DNA of 64,000 bases from an uncultured Roseobacter sp. (GTDB taxonomy: Bacteria; Pseudomonadota; Alphaproteobacteria; Rhodobacterales; Rhodobacteraceae): positions 26,385 to 90,384 of the forward strand of contig NZ_CANLQB010000013.1 in the NCBI RefSeq assembly GCF_947493125.1, given 5' to 3'. Positions 1 through 9,144 of the stretch are shown here, one piece after another. The position numbers and the translations under genes were made by a program. Numbering within the stretch: the first letter of the stretch is position 1; every line of letters starts with the position of its first letter. A model generated the notes under the pieces. It did not search any database and was not told where the DNA came from. It saw nothing but the letters and a program-made list of their open reading frames with translations.

Positions 1-260
1 GCACCAGCCTCGGCCTCCAGCACGCCGGAGGCGGCATCAAGCGAGACCGCCCGGCCCATCTGCGTTGTCCGGATCACACCCTGCGCCTGCAGCGCACTGT
101 CACCATAAGCGCGCCCGGCGCCGCGCGCGATAACGGGGCCGGTCTCCAGCACCCGGTGCGCACCCTCACAGGTTTCAGGGGCATGTGTGACACATTTCAA
201 GACCGGGTAGCGGCCCCAGCCACTCAAGAGTTCATCGGTGGGATGATGACGATATTGCAA
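1..260 (-). CDS. DprE1-like FAD-binding oxidase, N-terminal part (runs off the left edge)
   Basis: Translating the minus strand from a TTG at 260-258 gives about 86 residues that continue past the window edge. They contain a GWGRYPVL segment near the start and an ARGAGRAYGDSAL segment, followed by D-x-x-x-G-x-L-E-A-E-A-G. This is the FAD_binding_4 pattern of decaprenylphospho-ribose oxidase (DprE1) and close relatives, which oxidise the 2'-hydroxyl of a polyprenyl-phospho-ribose as the first half of epimerisation to arabinose. The start is preceded by a purine-rich GGGGAAGGGG, an acceptable ribosome site for a TTG start; an in-frame TAG lies further upstream. The gene diverges from the membrane protein at 514. 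The UbiA-HAD gene nearby supports a role in polyprenyl-phospho-pentose synthesis. The family call is good; the exact substrate is inferred. Confidence 0.75.
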   Translation of the reverse strand, partial: MQYRHHPTDELLSGWGRYPVLKCVTHAPETCEGAHRVLETGPVIARGAGRAYGDSALQAQGVIRTTQMGRAVSLDAASGVLEAEAG

Positions 261-513
261 GCCCCTTCCCCCCAAAATCTATAAACTTATACCAAATTAC
301 CGGGTTCACTTGTGGATCTTGGCCCGCTCAAGTCAACGATTTTTGCCATTCCGTCGGCAATTTGCCGCAAAGCGCTCCGATGTGGATCACAAATTGACAT
401 CCTCGCGGCCTTGGGGCCATTTTAACCGGGCGGTGAAAATCATGTTCCCGACCTCCGGACCCTATCGGTAAAGATCTCTTTTCAGAACGTATGTTTAAAT
501 GGGCTGATGCGGC
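261..513. other. Divergent intergenic region between the DprE1-like oxidase and the membrane protein
   Basis: About 250 bases between two divergently transcribed genes, richer in A+T than the flanks around 275-300. It must hold promoters for both directions. I see no convincing sigma-70 boxes, no RNA gene and no terminator. A long minus-strand reading frame covering 328-1836 is an antisense shadow of the membrane protein gene. Confidence 0.5.
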
Positions 514-1797
514 ATGCAGGACGCACAACGATTTCATAAAGACTTTGCGCTGATTTTTTTCGTTCTCTTCGCAATCTACGTGTTGCGTGACGTGCCAGGC
601 GCCCTGGCGCCGCCGCTTTTCAACGAAGACGGCCCCAACATGCTGGACTTCTACACCGCCAGCCATGCCCCCGCAGATATCTTCCGCTTTTACGGCGGCT
701 ATGTCTCGGTCGGCCCCAACCTTTTGGGATATCTCTTCGGGTTTCTGCCGATTGCAGCGGCCGTCTACGCGCTCTACTGGGTCCCGATTGCGATTGCCGC
801 ACTGACCTTCGCGGTTATGTGCCATCCAAGCTTTGCGCTTCCAGGCATGACCCGGCCGGAGCGGATGTTCATCGCTCTGCTGCTGGGGCTTTTTCCCGCC
901 GCCAACACCGCCTTGATGACCAACACGACCTTCGCGCTGTGGAACCTGGCGATCCTGCTGTTCTTCCTCGGTCTGCTGTGGACACCGCGGACGGGAGTAG
1001 GCGCCGTGGCGGGTGCTGTGTTCTGCGTGATCGCGGCCACATCGCACCCGGTCTCCGTCATTCTGTTCCCCGTTCTGCTGTGGCGCGTCTGGCAAGCGCA
1101 GACTGCGCTTGAACGCTGGGCCTTCCTGCCCGTGACCGCAGTGCTGCCCGTCTATCTTCTGATCGGAGTGGCCCCGGATGGGTCGGGCGATACGCCCGCG
1201 ATCATTGCCACACTTTGGGAAGCGATACGGCTGTTTCTGGAGCGCGGTATCTTCGAGACGCTCTTCAGCACCCGGGTGCGCAGCATGTTTCTGCACCGGG
1301 ATCTGGCCGTCGGTCTCTGGATTATCAGCCTGGGCCTGCTCGGGGTCGTGATTTGGCAGGCCCGGGGCCGGGTGCGCCTGCTGGTGGTGGTGCTGCTGAC
1401 CCTCGGATTCGGCAACAGCCTGTTTTGTGCGGTCGCGCGGGAGATGCCGCTCGAAAACACCTGGGGGCACCGCTACGGGTATCTCACTGGCGTTCTGTTT
1501 CTGTTGGCCGCAGCGCTCAGCCTGCTGCCGGCCTGGCGCCGCTGGTCTCCGGGCCTGCGCTGGCTCCGGCCGGCGGCCATCACAGCCCTGACCGGGCTGA
1601 TCCTGTTGTCGCTGGCCCTGAAGCTGCCCTATTACCGCACCAACCCTGTCAAACGCATGGAAGTGGCGCAGTTGCTGGACACCCTGCAAGATGCCACGAG
1701 CCCCTACTGCCTGCGTGTCGACCGCGGCGAATGGAGCTTTGCAGTGCGGGATTCGGAAAACGCCGAATGCGTCACATTGCCTGCGGTCACGAGATAG
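514..1797 (+). CDS. Polytopic membrane protein, possible GT-C-fold glycosyltransferase
   Basis: The 427-residue protein has about ten hydrophobic segments and no soluble catalytic domain. After the first membrane segment (about residues 11-28) comes a loop with F-N-E-D-G (E38, D39). An acidic pair in the first periplasmic loop is the hallmark of GT-C transferases that use polyprenyl-phosphate sugars. A short soluble C-terminal tail (about 380-427) contains two cysteines. The start ATG has only a weak ribosome site. The neighbours, a DprE1-like oxidase and a HAD-UbiA prenyltransferase, would make a polyprenyl-phospho-pentose, so this could be the enzyme that transfers that sugar outside the membrane. 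It might instead be a Wzy-like polymerase or an uncharacterised membrane protein. I do not recognise the family from sequence alone. Confidence 0.6.
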   Translation: MQDAQRFHKDFALIFFVLFAIYVLRDVPGALAPPLFNEDGPNMLDFYTASHAPADIFRFYGGYVSVGPNLLGYLFGFLPIAAAVYALYWVPIAIAALTFAVMCHPSFALPGMTRPERMFIALLLGLFPAANTALMTNTTFALWNLAILLFFLGLLWTPRTGVGAVAGAVFCVIAATSHPVSVILFPVLLWRVWQAQTALERWAFLPVTAVLPVYLLIGVAPDGSGDTPAIIATLWEAIRLFLERGIFETLFSTRVRSMFLHRDLAVGLWIISLGLLGVVIWQARGRVRLLVVVLLTLGFGNSLFCAVAREMPLENTWGHRYGYLTGVLFLLAAALSLLPAWRRWSPGLRWLRPAAITALTGLILLSLALKLPYYRTNPVKRMEVAQLLDTLQDATSPYCLRVDRGEWSFAVRDSENAECVTLPAVTR

Positions 1798-1961
1798 CCC
1801 GCCTTGTAAGGAGGGGCCGCAGCCCGCAGGGGACATATCGGCCCGATAGGGTGCGCAGCGGAGCGCACAGGCCTTCTTTTACAATTTTCTTGGAGTTCAG
1901 GCCCGCTACCATGCTATGATGGTGATCTGATGTGTAGATTTTAACGAAGACAGATTTTTTA

Positions 1962-3401
1962 ATGACAGCACACGGATTTTCAGTACCGCTTGTGGACGAG
2001 AGACCGCTTTGCGTTGATCTCGACGGAACACTTTCCCGGGTCGATACCCTGCACGAAGGCATGTTGCGCGCGCTCAAGAAGGCGCCTGCCGACTTTCTGC
2101 GCAGCCTGCCGCTGGCCTTGGCCTCCAAGGCGCGCTTCAAACGGCGCATCGCCGAAATCGCACCGACACCTGCCGAGACACTTCCGCTCAATGAAGACGT
2201 GCTCGCCTATGTGCGCGCGCAGAGCGAGCAGGGGCGACAGGTCGACCTGGTCTCTGCCGCAGACCAGTCCATCGTGGATGCCGTCGCCTCGCGGCTGCCG
2301 TTTTTCAATCGTGTGATCGGCAGTGACGGGCAGACCAACCTGAGTGCCGCCCGCAAACTCGCGGCCATTCGAGACCTGCATGCCGAGGGCTTTGTCTACG
2401 CCGGTGACAGCCGGGCCGACAGCGCCATCTGGCAGGCCACTGACCAGGCGATTGTCGTGGGCACCGAAACCTTTGCGCGCCAGGCCATTGGCCCTGCGCA
2501 ACTGGCGGCCCTTTTCCCGCGCGCCCTGTCATGGCGCGCTGTCTGGCGCGCGGTGCGGCCCCATCAGTGGGCGAAGAACCTGCTGCTCTTCGTACCGCTG
2601 GTGCTGGCGGGGCAGGAGGCGGTAGGCGCGGATTTCCTGATCACGCTTCTGGGGTTCGCTGCGTTCTGCTGCATTGCGTCAGCGGGCTATATTTTCAACG
2701 ACCTGATGGATCTCGATGCCGACCGGGCGCATCCGAAAAAACAATTCCGGCCCTTTGCTGCGGGTATTCTGACGGCCGCTGAAGGTGTCGTACTTTTTGC
2801 CGCGCTGATACTCGGAGGCGGGCTCATCGCCTGGACCCTCGGGCCTGTCTTCATGGCCGTCTGCGGCCTCTATTTCTGCGGCACGATGCTCTATTCCTTC
2901 TGGCTCAAGCGTCGCCCGCTGGTCGATATCATGGCCCTGGCCTCGCTCTATACGATCCGGATCGTGGCCGGCACGGTCCTGACGGCGAATACCTTCTCGT
3001 TCTGGATCTTCACCTTCTCGATGTTCATCTTCGCCAGCCTCGCCATTCTCAAACGCTATACCGAACTGATGGACGAGACGATTCACAGGACCGTCCGCAA
3101 GAGCCGGGGGTATACGGCAACGGACCTGCCGCTGCTGCTGCCGTTCGGGGCGGGGTCGGCGGTCGCAGCGGCCCTGCTTTTCGTGATCTACCTGGTCGAG
3201 GAGCGCTTTCCGTCGGGCGCCTATGCCAACCCCGAGCTGCTCTGGCTGATCTTCCCGATCCTGCTGTTCTGGCAGATGCACATATGGCGCGCAGCCTTGC
3301 ATGGCAAGGTGCAGGAAGATCCGGTTCTCTTCGCGCTCAAGGACCGGCTGTCACAAATCCTCGGCGGGCTGTCCGGGCTGGTGATCGTCGCCTCCTGGTA
3401 G
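1962..3401 (+). CDS. HAD phosphatase-UbiA prenyltransferase fusion
   Basis: The 479-residue protein has an N-terminal HAD domain with DLDGT at residues 19-23 and a downstream YAGDSRADSAIW segment (HAD motif IV-like). A membrane UbiA-family domain begins near residue 195; its first aspartate motif is NDLMDLDAD (246-254) and a second region with DIMALASLY lies further on. UbiA members join a polyprenyl phosphate to an aromatic or a phosphoribosyl group. Those related to mycobacterial Rv3806c make polyprenyl-phospho-5-phosphoribose, and a separate phosphatase then removes the 5-phosphate. A HAD-UbiA fusion could do both steps. The DprE1-like oxidase at the window edge supports this. The start ATG at 1962 has ACGAAGA upstream. 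Family assignment is strong; the pentose substrate is inferred. Confidence 0.85.
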   Translation: MTAHGFSVPLVDERPLCVDLDGTLSRVDTLHEGMLRALKKAPADFLRSLPLALASKARFKRRIAEIAPTPAETLPLNEDVLAYVRAQSEQGRQVDLVSAADQSIVDAVASRLPFFNRVIGSDGQTNLSAARKLAAIRDLHAEGFVYAGDSRADSAIWQATDQAIVVGTETFARQAIGPAQLAALFPRALSWRAVWRAVRPHQWAKNLLLFVPLVLAGQEAVGADFLITLLGFAAFCCIASAGYIFNDLMDLDADRAHPKKQFRPFAAGILTAAEGVVLFAALILGGGLIAWTLGPVFMAVCGLYFCGTMLYSFWLKRRPLVDIMALASLYTIRIVAGTVLTANTFSFWIFTFSMFIFASLAILKRYTELMDETIHRTVRKSRGYTATDLPLLLPFGAGSAVAAALLFVIYLVEERFPSGAYANPELLWLIFPILLFWQMHIWRAALHGKVQEDPVLFALKDRLSQILGGLSGLVIVASW

Positions 3402-3424
3402 GCCGCTACCGGCCCCGGGCGCGG

Positions 3425-6058
3425 TCACCCGCCGTACATGCGGTAGACCCGGCGCCCCATGTAGAACATGACAGCGAAGAAGAGCCCCAAGGGCAGCCAA
3501 AGCGACAGCGCAGAGGGCAGCCCGTGGATTTCAAGCACCTTGTAGACGGGGATCACGAACTGGTGCAGCACGTAGATCGGGAGCGCAAGCCCGCCGAAGG
3601 TCAGGGCAATGCGCAACAGCACCCGCGCGCCACCCTTCGCCTGCGCCCAGCCCGGCAGAACCGTCAGGAACAGACCCAGCATGAACACGCAGAGACTGCC
3701 GTAGTACCCCAGACCGATCAGCGAGGTATGCATCCGGGTAGAGCTGGTCAGCAGAATGGTGCCATGCGCCTGCAGAAGGGCAGCGCCGCAGAACACCGCA
3801 CCCAGTCCGCCAACCAGCAGCATCCGGCGGCGCACGACGTCCATATCGCTCTGCTGCGTGATCCAGTATCCCACCGCGATCCCTGCCGCGGTCATCGTGC
3901 CCAGCTTGAAGACATTGTAGCCGCCGGCCCCGAACATCAGCCGCAACAGTTCGACCGGGGAGACATATTGCGCATCGGGCATGAGGTCGCGCATGAGCTG
4001 CCACAGCCCCCAGCAGACAAGCGACAGGATCAGCAGCGTGGTGACCGGGTGTTTCAGCCGGGCGAGCGGCGGCAGCCACAGGCGCGCGGTGGTCAACATG
4101 ATCGTGTAATAGAGCAATACGCTGTAGAAGGCATTGGAGACGGTCAGCCAGTTCATCAGGTTGCCGCGCCGTTCCGCATAGCCGAGATAGACGATCCCCA
4201 TCAGCACCGCGCCCAGCCCGACCAGCAGCGCCGCACGGTCGGTCCGGTGATAGACGGCCCGCGGGTCCCGCCGTATCTCCAGCAGCATATAGAGCCCGAT
4301 GCCGATGCCGAAGACAAAGGCAAACCCCGGCGTACCGAGGCGCGTGAAGGAAATGAACAGGGTCTGCGGAAGCCCCAGCATGTTCATCAGCCCTGGCCCC
4401 CAGTGCGAGAGCAGCACCGCCATGACGACCACCGCCCGGGTCAGGGTCAGCGCCCATGTCAGGCGGGTCTTCTCCGGCAGCGGTGCACGCGCGGCGGCCG
4501 GGGCAGGGGCATCGGGCATGGCCTGTGCCGCCACATCCCGCAGGCTGGCCCCTTCGAAGGTTGCATTGATGGCCGGGCGGGGAATACCGGCCTTTTCCAT
4601 CACCAGCCCGATCTGCAACCCACTGAGGGAATCGCCGCCGCTGTCGTAGAAACTGTTGTCCGGCCCAATCTCCACCGCGCCCAGAACACGTACCCAGAGC
4701 TGCGCAATCCGCGCCTCTTCCTCCGAAAGCGGCACCCCATGCACGTCCTTGGGGGATGTCTCTGCCGCCCCCTGATCTTGCCCGCTGTCGGACGCGCTCT
4801 CGCGCAGGACGGCGCGGCTGATCTTGCCGGTGGCGGTGCGGGGCAGCGCATCGAGCGTCACCCGTTTGAGGTTACCACCCGCGCTCACGCCCTTTTCCTT
4901 GAGCGCCTGCAGCACCGCCGCCGCCACGAGATCTTCCATGCCGTCCGCAGGGGGTTCCAGTGCCAACAGCACAGCCTCACCGCGCATCGGATCGGCCACC
5001 GGGGTCAGGGCGAAATGCCCTCGGGCCGCTGGAACAAGCGCGGCGACGCGCGTCTCCAGGGCTTCCGCGCCGACCTTGATCCCGCCCAGGTTCATCTGGT
5101 CGTCGAGACGCCCGAGAAAGTACAGCATGCCGTCGCGGATCTCGCCCCGGTCGGAGGTGCGCAGCCAGCCATCGGTGTCCGCCAGCGGCATGATGGCACC
5201 GCCGGAGCCGAGCCGGCCCGGCGCCACATGTGCGCCGCGGATTTCAATCGCGCCCTTCGCGCCGATCCGCACCCGGTCCTCCGCAGGCCCGACCGACTCC
5301 AGCCTGTCCGCATCGGTCTCGTCCGAGATCACCAGAAACGTTGTCCGTGAGGCTTCGGTCATGCCGTAGTGCTGTACGATCCGAGCCCGGGGAAAGAGCC
5401 GCTGCATCTGCTGCTTTTCCTCCGCGCTCATGTACTGGCTGCCGATCTCGATCCAGCGCACGGCCTCTCCGGCCGTCCCGATCACGTCGGGCGCGGCGAG
5501 GATGAGCCGCCACAGGCTCGGCACTGCGGAGATCGCATTGATCTCGCCTGCGTCGAGCAATTGGCGGATCTCCACCGGATCGAACCGCTCGGGCAGATAG
5601 CAGGCACCGCCCGCCGCACTTACCGCGCGCACGCGTCCCAGCCCGAAGGAATAGGTGACCGGCACACCGATATATTCGCGGATCTCCTCGGTGACCTGCA
5701 TCACCGCATTGAGCCGTTGCACCACGTCAGACAGGTTTCGGTGGGACAAGACGATGGCCTTGGGCTGGCCCTCGGTCCCGGAGGTGAAAACGATCTGTGC
5801 AGGTCTGTCGCTGACAGACGTCTCATGCGTCAATCGAAGCCAGCCCCGGGTTTCCGAGGCATGGGTCAGGGATGTGAAGGGCACGCCATAGGCTGCGGGG
5901 TCGATGTCGGGCCGCGTGACGGCAAAGAGCCGCCCTGCATCGTAGGATGCAAAGGCCGCTTGCAGAAACTCATGCGAATTCGCGGCAGCAATGGCAACCA
6001 GGCCATCTCTCGCCACCGTATCGAGCGAGGCGACATCCAGATGATCCATTCGGGTCAT
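3425..6058 (-). CDS. AMP-binding enzyme / acyl carrier / membrane acyltransferase-3 triple fusion
   Basis: Three modules lie in one 877-residue chain. Residues about 1-420 form an adenylate-forming domain with the phosphate loop FTSGTEGQPK (91-100), YGMTE (231-235), a GRLDDQ hinge (316-321) and the catalytic lysine in TATGK (K412). Only about 90 residues precede the phosphate loop, so the N-terminal subdomain is shorter than usual. Residues about 445-515 form a carrier domain with the pantetheine-attachment motif GGDSLS (S477). From about 535 to the end is a ten-segment acyltransferase-3 domain with a candidate catalytic histidine in LLSHWGPG (H552). The likely reaction is activation of an acid with ATP, loading onto the carrier, and membrane transfer to a sugar or lipid. 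It converges on the UbiA gene. The acid is unknown. A second in-frame ATG lies three codons downstream. Confidence 0.88.
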   Translation of the reverse strand: MTRMDHLDVASLDTVARDGLVAIAAANSHEFLQAAFASYDAGRLFAVTRPDIDPAAYGVPFTSLTHASETRGWLRLTHETSVSDRPAQIVFTSGTEGQPKAIVLSHRNLSDVVQRLNAVMQVTEEIREYIGVPVTYSFGLGRVRAVSAAGGACYLPERFDPVEIRQLLDAGEINAISAVPSLWRLILAAPDVIGTAGEAVRWIEIGSQYMSAEEKQQMQRLFPRARIVQHYGMTEASRTTFLVISDETDADRLESVGPAEDRVRIGAKGAIEIRGAHVAPGRLGSGGAIMPLADTDGWLRTSDRGEIRDGMLYFLGRLDDQMNLGGIKVGAEALETRVAALVPAARGHFALTPVADPMRGEAVLLALEPPADGMEDLVAAAVLQALKEKGVSAGGNLKRVTLDALPRTATGKISRAVLRESASDSGQDQGAAETSPKDVHGVPLSEEEARIAQLWVRVLGAVEIGPDNSFYDSGGDSLSGLQIGLVMEKAGIPRPAINATFEGASLRDVAAQAMPDAPAPAAARAPLPEKTRLTWALTLTRAVVVMAVLLSHWGPGLMNMLGLPQTLFISFTRLGTPGFAFVFGIGIGLYMLLEIRRDPRAVYHRTDRAALLVGLGAVLMGIVYLGYAERRGNLMNWLTVSNAFYSVLLYYTIMLTTARLWLPPLARLKHPVTTLLILSLVCWGLWQLMRDLMPDAQYVSPVELLRLMFGAGGYNVFKLGTMTAAGIAVGYWITQQSDMDVVRRRMLLVGGLGAVFCGAALLQAHGTILLTSSTRMHTSLIGLGYYGSLCVFMLGLFLTVLPGWAQAKGGARVLLRIALTFGGLALPIYVLHQFVIPVYKVLEIHGLPSALSLWLPLGLFFAVMFYMGRRVYRMYGG

Positions 6059-6490
6059 TGTCCGCTCTCACCATCATTCAGGCGCCCGACCGGATGTGTC
6101 ATGCGCCAGGTCACAAGAGGTGGCCCATCCTCACGTCTGCAAGTGACATCGAAAAACTGCGACCCTGACACCAAAACGCGCTTACCTCTTCTTGGCTCTC
6201 TGACGTTTGCCCGGACACGACCCTGACCGGCGCTCCAAAACCGATGATCTGACCCCAATACTCCATATGCCACGGGCCTGAACAGTCAGTTCAAAGGGAC
6301 ATAGATCCTCTTGTGCCGTTTTTGTAGTGACGGACAGAGACGGGTCGCGGCGTCTCGATGTCTGTGGGTGGCCTCCATCGTGCACCCTCATCGTAAGAGC
6401 TCACCAGCATCCCATACGGCTCTCCCGGCACGCCGTAATCATGGTTATGTAAAATAATTGCCGGGATCAGGCCCTTTTGCAGCAGATAGA
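6059..6490. other. Intergenic stretch without a recognisable gene
   Basis: This 430-base stretch upstream of the triple-fusion gene contains only short open frames with no domain-like features. Composition is less GC-rich than the flanks, notably around 6440-6460. It probably holds the promoter for the gene ending at 3425 and the downstream end of the TPR gene, which also reads leftward. No terminator hairpin with a T tract was found. Confidence 0.5.
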
Positions 6491-8938
6491 CTAGTTTTCA
6501 ATCAGCGACCGCAGCCTCTGAATTTCTTCTTTCGCGCGCCGGATCTGGTCGCGCTGATCGGTTGGACCCGCAATGCTGACTGCGGTCTGATATTGGTTGA
6601 GCGCATCCTCTCGCCGATCCAGAGCCGCATAGACCTCGGCCAGATGGTATTGGACGATCGGATCTTCGGGCAAGCCTTCCGCTGCCGCTTCGAGATACGG
6701 CAGCGCCTCTTCGCTGTTGCCCCGCCGGTGCATGATCCAGCCATAGGTGTCCTGTATCGGTGCAGCTTCGACATCGCGGAAACGGCGCGCCACGATCCAG
6801 GCCCGCTCCAGGCTTTCCGCGTCATCTTTGTAGGTGCTCAAGAGGCTGGCGAGGTTGTTGGCAACGATGACCGCATCGGAGTTGGCCGCATAGAGCGTCT
6901 CATAGATCTCCACAGCGTCGTCGATTTTCCCGTCTTGCTCCAGATAGCCCGCCTTGGCCAGAAGCAGGACGGCATTCTCCGGCAGATGCGTCAGCGCCTC
7001 CTCGATGACACCGCGGAAGGCTTCGGGATCTTCCTGCCGGATCTTCAATCGTGCCAGCTCCAGCCAAAGGGCACCGCTGGCCTGCGGGTTCTGTGCCAGA
7101 AGATCGCGATAGATCGTTTCCGCGGCCGCCAGATTGCCGCTCGCCGCCTCAATGCCGGCCTGAACGGCCGTCAGGCGCAGATCCTCCGGGCGCTCTTGAC
7201 TGAGCGTTTCGATCAGGCTCCGGGCCGCATCTATGTCCCCGGTCGCGAGCCGGGCCCGCACCAGTGCAATCTGCGACGACAGGCTGGCATCCGCAGAATT
7301 CGCAATGCTTTCCAGATAAGCGACGGCATCTTCCGTTCCGCTCTGGCGGCTGATCCGCTCCGCCTCGATGGCATTGGCGGCCTGTGTCGCGCGCTCGGTC
7401 TCGAACCCGCGCAGCGTGCGCACCACCTGCTCTGCCCGGCCGAAATCGTTCATCTGCAGATAAAGCTCGCCCGTTACGATCAGCAAATCGAGGTTCTGCG
7501 GGGTCAGACGCAGCGCCTTCAGCAGAATGTCTTCCGCCGGCAGGTACCGTTCCTCGCCGATCAGAAACCGCGCATACCGGATTGTCTCTGCCGGGGCGTT
7601 GCCCGAGGCCTCGACCGCCAGGGCCAGGAAATCCTGCGAAAGCTCCGGGCGCCCGACACGCGCATAAGCTTGCGACATGAGCGTCATTGCCTCTGCGTCA
7701 TTGGGCTCGCGGTCGAGCGCTGTCCGCAGACCGGCAATCGCCGCGTCGGTTTCATCCGCGTCGATCTGCCAGGCCGCCTGCATCTTGAGCGCCTCCACCT
7801 GGCCCTCGTCCGCCGCAAGAATTTCACTCACCCGTGCGCGCGCGCCGACCTCGTTGCCCGATGCAAGCTGCATCTTGGCCAGCGCAACCTTTGCATCAAG
7901 CACCTCAGGCGTGTTCTCGGCATCCCGCACCAGCTCTTCCAGCTTGGCAATGGCTGCCTGCCGGTCCCCGGCGGTGAAATCGAGACTGGCCAGAACCAGT
8001 TCGAAAGGAAGCGGATTGTCCGCAGCCGCGGCAGCCGCCCGCAGCTCTTCCCGCGCCGCATCGGTTCCCCGCACTTCGAGGATAAAGCGGATCAGATCCA
8101 TGCGGGTTTCCTGCGACTGCGCCTCCTCGGCACGGGTCCGCAGGAAATCCTCGGCCTTCTGCAACTCGTTGCGTGACAGGTAAAACCGGATCAGCGTGGC
8201 CTTATGCGTATCGTTCTCCGGGAACAGTGTGATCATGTCCCGAAGCTGCGTCTCGATGGCCGCATCGTCGCCGAGCTCTGCCAGAATGCCGAGGCGCTGC
8301 GACATGAATTGCTGGTTCAGCGGATCCTGTTCCAGCATGAAATCGATGTCCTCCAGCGCCGTCTCGAAGTCACCTTCGCGCAAGGCGTCATCAATCCGCA
8401 CCGCTCTCAGCACCGCATTGTCGGGCTGATCTTCCAACAGCGTGGAGACATTCTGCAACGCCGCGCGACGGCTGGGCTCATCGTCTGCGCGCGCCGCCGT
8501 GCCATAGGCGCGCACAGCCGTAATCGCCTGCACACGGGGCGCATCGGCCGCCAGTTCTTCGGCATGAGAGCCGTGACGCTCGACTTCTTCCATGTTCCCC
8601 ACGAGCAATGCGATTTCTGCCAGAAGGACCCGCACATCGAGATCGTCGGGATATTGCTCTACGACACGCAGAAACTGCCGGTAGGCGCGCTGCTTGTCGT
8701 TCTTCTCTTCGAGATAGACCCGCCCGAGCGCCTCGCGCGCTTCCCGATGCGTGGCATCCAGCTGGAACACATTCCGGAATTCCAGGATGGCGCGATCCAC
8801 ATCCCCTTCTGCCAGAAGGGCAAGACCGCTTTCATAGTGCTCGTTCGCGCGTTCATCCGCCGTCTTGCAGGCTGTCAGAGCGAAAAAGGCGACAAGCAGC
8901 AAACAGACTATTTTCGATGGCACATTTACGACACGCAC
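6491..8938 (-). CDS. TPR-repeat lipoprotein of the exosortase/exopolysaccharide locus (PrsT-like)
   Basis: The 815-residue protein begins with a lipoprotein signal: a hydrophobic stretch ending L-T-A-C, with C24 the predicted acylated residue. The rest is almost entirely helical tandem repeats of the TPR kind, with spaced A, G, Y and P positions such as GLALLAEGDVDRAILEFRN and ELYLQMNDFGRAEQVVRTLR. Long TPR lipoproteins next to an ExeA-like ATPase and a chain-length protein are standard members of PEP-CTERM/exosortase polysaccharide loci, where this protein is named PrsT. They are thought to act as periplasmic scaffolds for polymer assembly or export. It lies beside the initiating sugar transferase, both on the minus strand. 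Its exact partner is not visible from sequence. Confidence 0.82.
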   Translation of the reverse strand: MRVVNVPSKIVCLLLVAFFALTACKTADERANEHYESGLALLAEGDVDRAILEFRNVFQLDATHREAREALGRVYLEEKNDKQRAYRQFLRVVEQYPDDLDVRVLLAEIALLVGNMEEVERHGSHAEELAADAPRVQAITAVRAYGTAARADDEPSRRAALQNVSTLLEDQPDNAVLRAVRIDDALREGDFETALEDIDFMLEQDPLNQQFMSQRLGILAELGDDAAIETQLRDMITLFPENDTHKATLIRFYLSRNELQKAEDFLRTRAEEAQSQETRMDLIRFILEVRGTDAAREELRAAAAAADNPLPFELVLASLDFTAGDRQAAIAKLEELVRDAENTPEVLDAKVALAKMQLASGNEVGARARVSEILAADEGQVEALKMQAAWQIDADETDAAIAGLRTALDREPNDAEAMTLMSQAYARVGRPELSQDFLALAVEASGNAPAETIRYARFLIGEERYLPAEDILLKALRLTPQNLDLLIVTGELYLQMNDFGRAEQVVRTLRGFETERATQAANAIEAERISRQSGTEDAVAYLESIANSADASLSSQIALVRARLATGDIDAARSLIETLSQERPEDLRLTAVQAGIEAASGNLAAAETIYRDLLAQNPQASGALWLELARLKIRQEDPEAFRGVIEEALTHLPENAVLLLAKAGYLEQDGKIDDAVEIYETLYAANSDAVIVANNLASLLSTYKDDAESLERAWIVARRFRDVEAAPIQDTYGWIMHRRGNSEEALPYLEAAAEGLPEDPIVQYHLAEVYAALDRREDALNQYQTAVSIAGPTDQRDQIRRAKEEIQRLRSLIEN

Positions 8939-9144
8939 GTTTCAGTCCTCTCTTAGGAACACTATCCGGAAGAAATCATGGTTCGGCAGACGCTGCCAAA
9001 CCCGCTCTCCAAATCACGACGATATGTTTTTTATATGTTTTTTTGATGATCAGGCGTTGAAGCGCTGAAGCTTGGCATATTTTAGGGTTGCCTGTTCAGC
9101 GGGTAAACGGAAAAGGAGAAGCGCTCCCTGATAATTCCGTGAGT

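Noticed and set aside
328..1836. 502-codon minus-strand open frame
   Set aside because: Antisense to the membrane protein gene; its product is rich in Q, R, H, P and G with no motif, as expected from reading a GC-rich gene backwards.
3284..5350. 688-codon plus-strand open frame
   Set aside because: Shadow of the triple-fusion gene on the opposite strand, which has clear domain motifs; the shadow has none.
6059..6490. Remnant insertion sequence
   Set aside because: No transposase-like residues, terminal inverted repeats or target duplication could be found.
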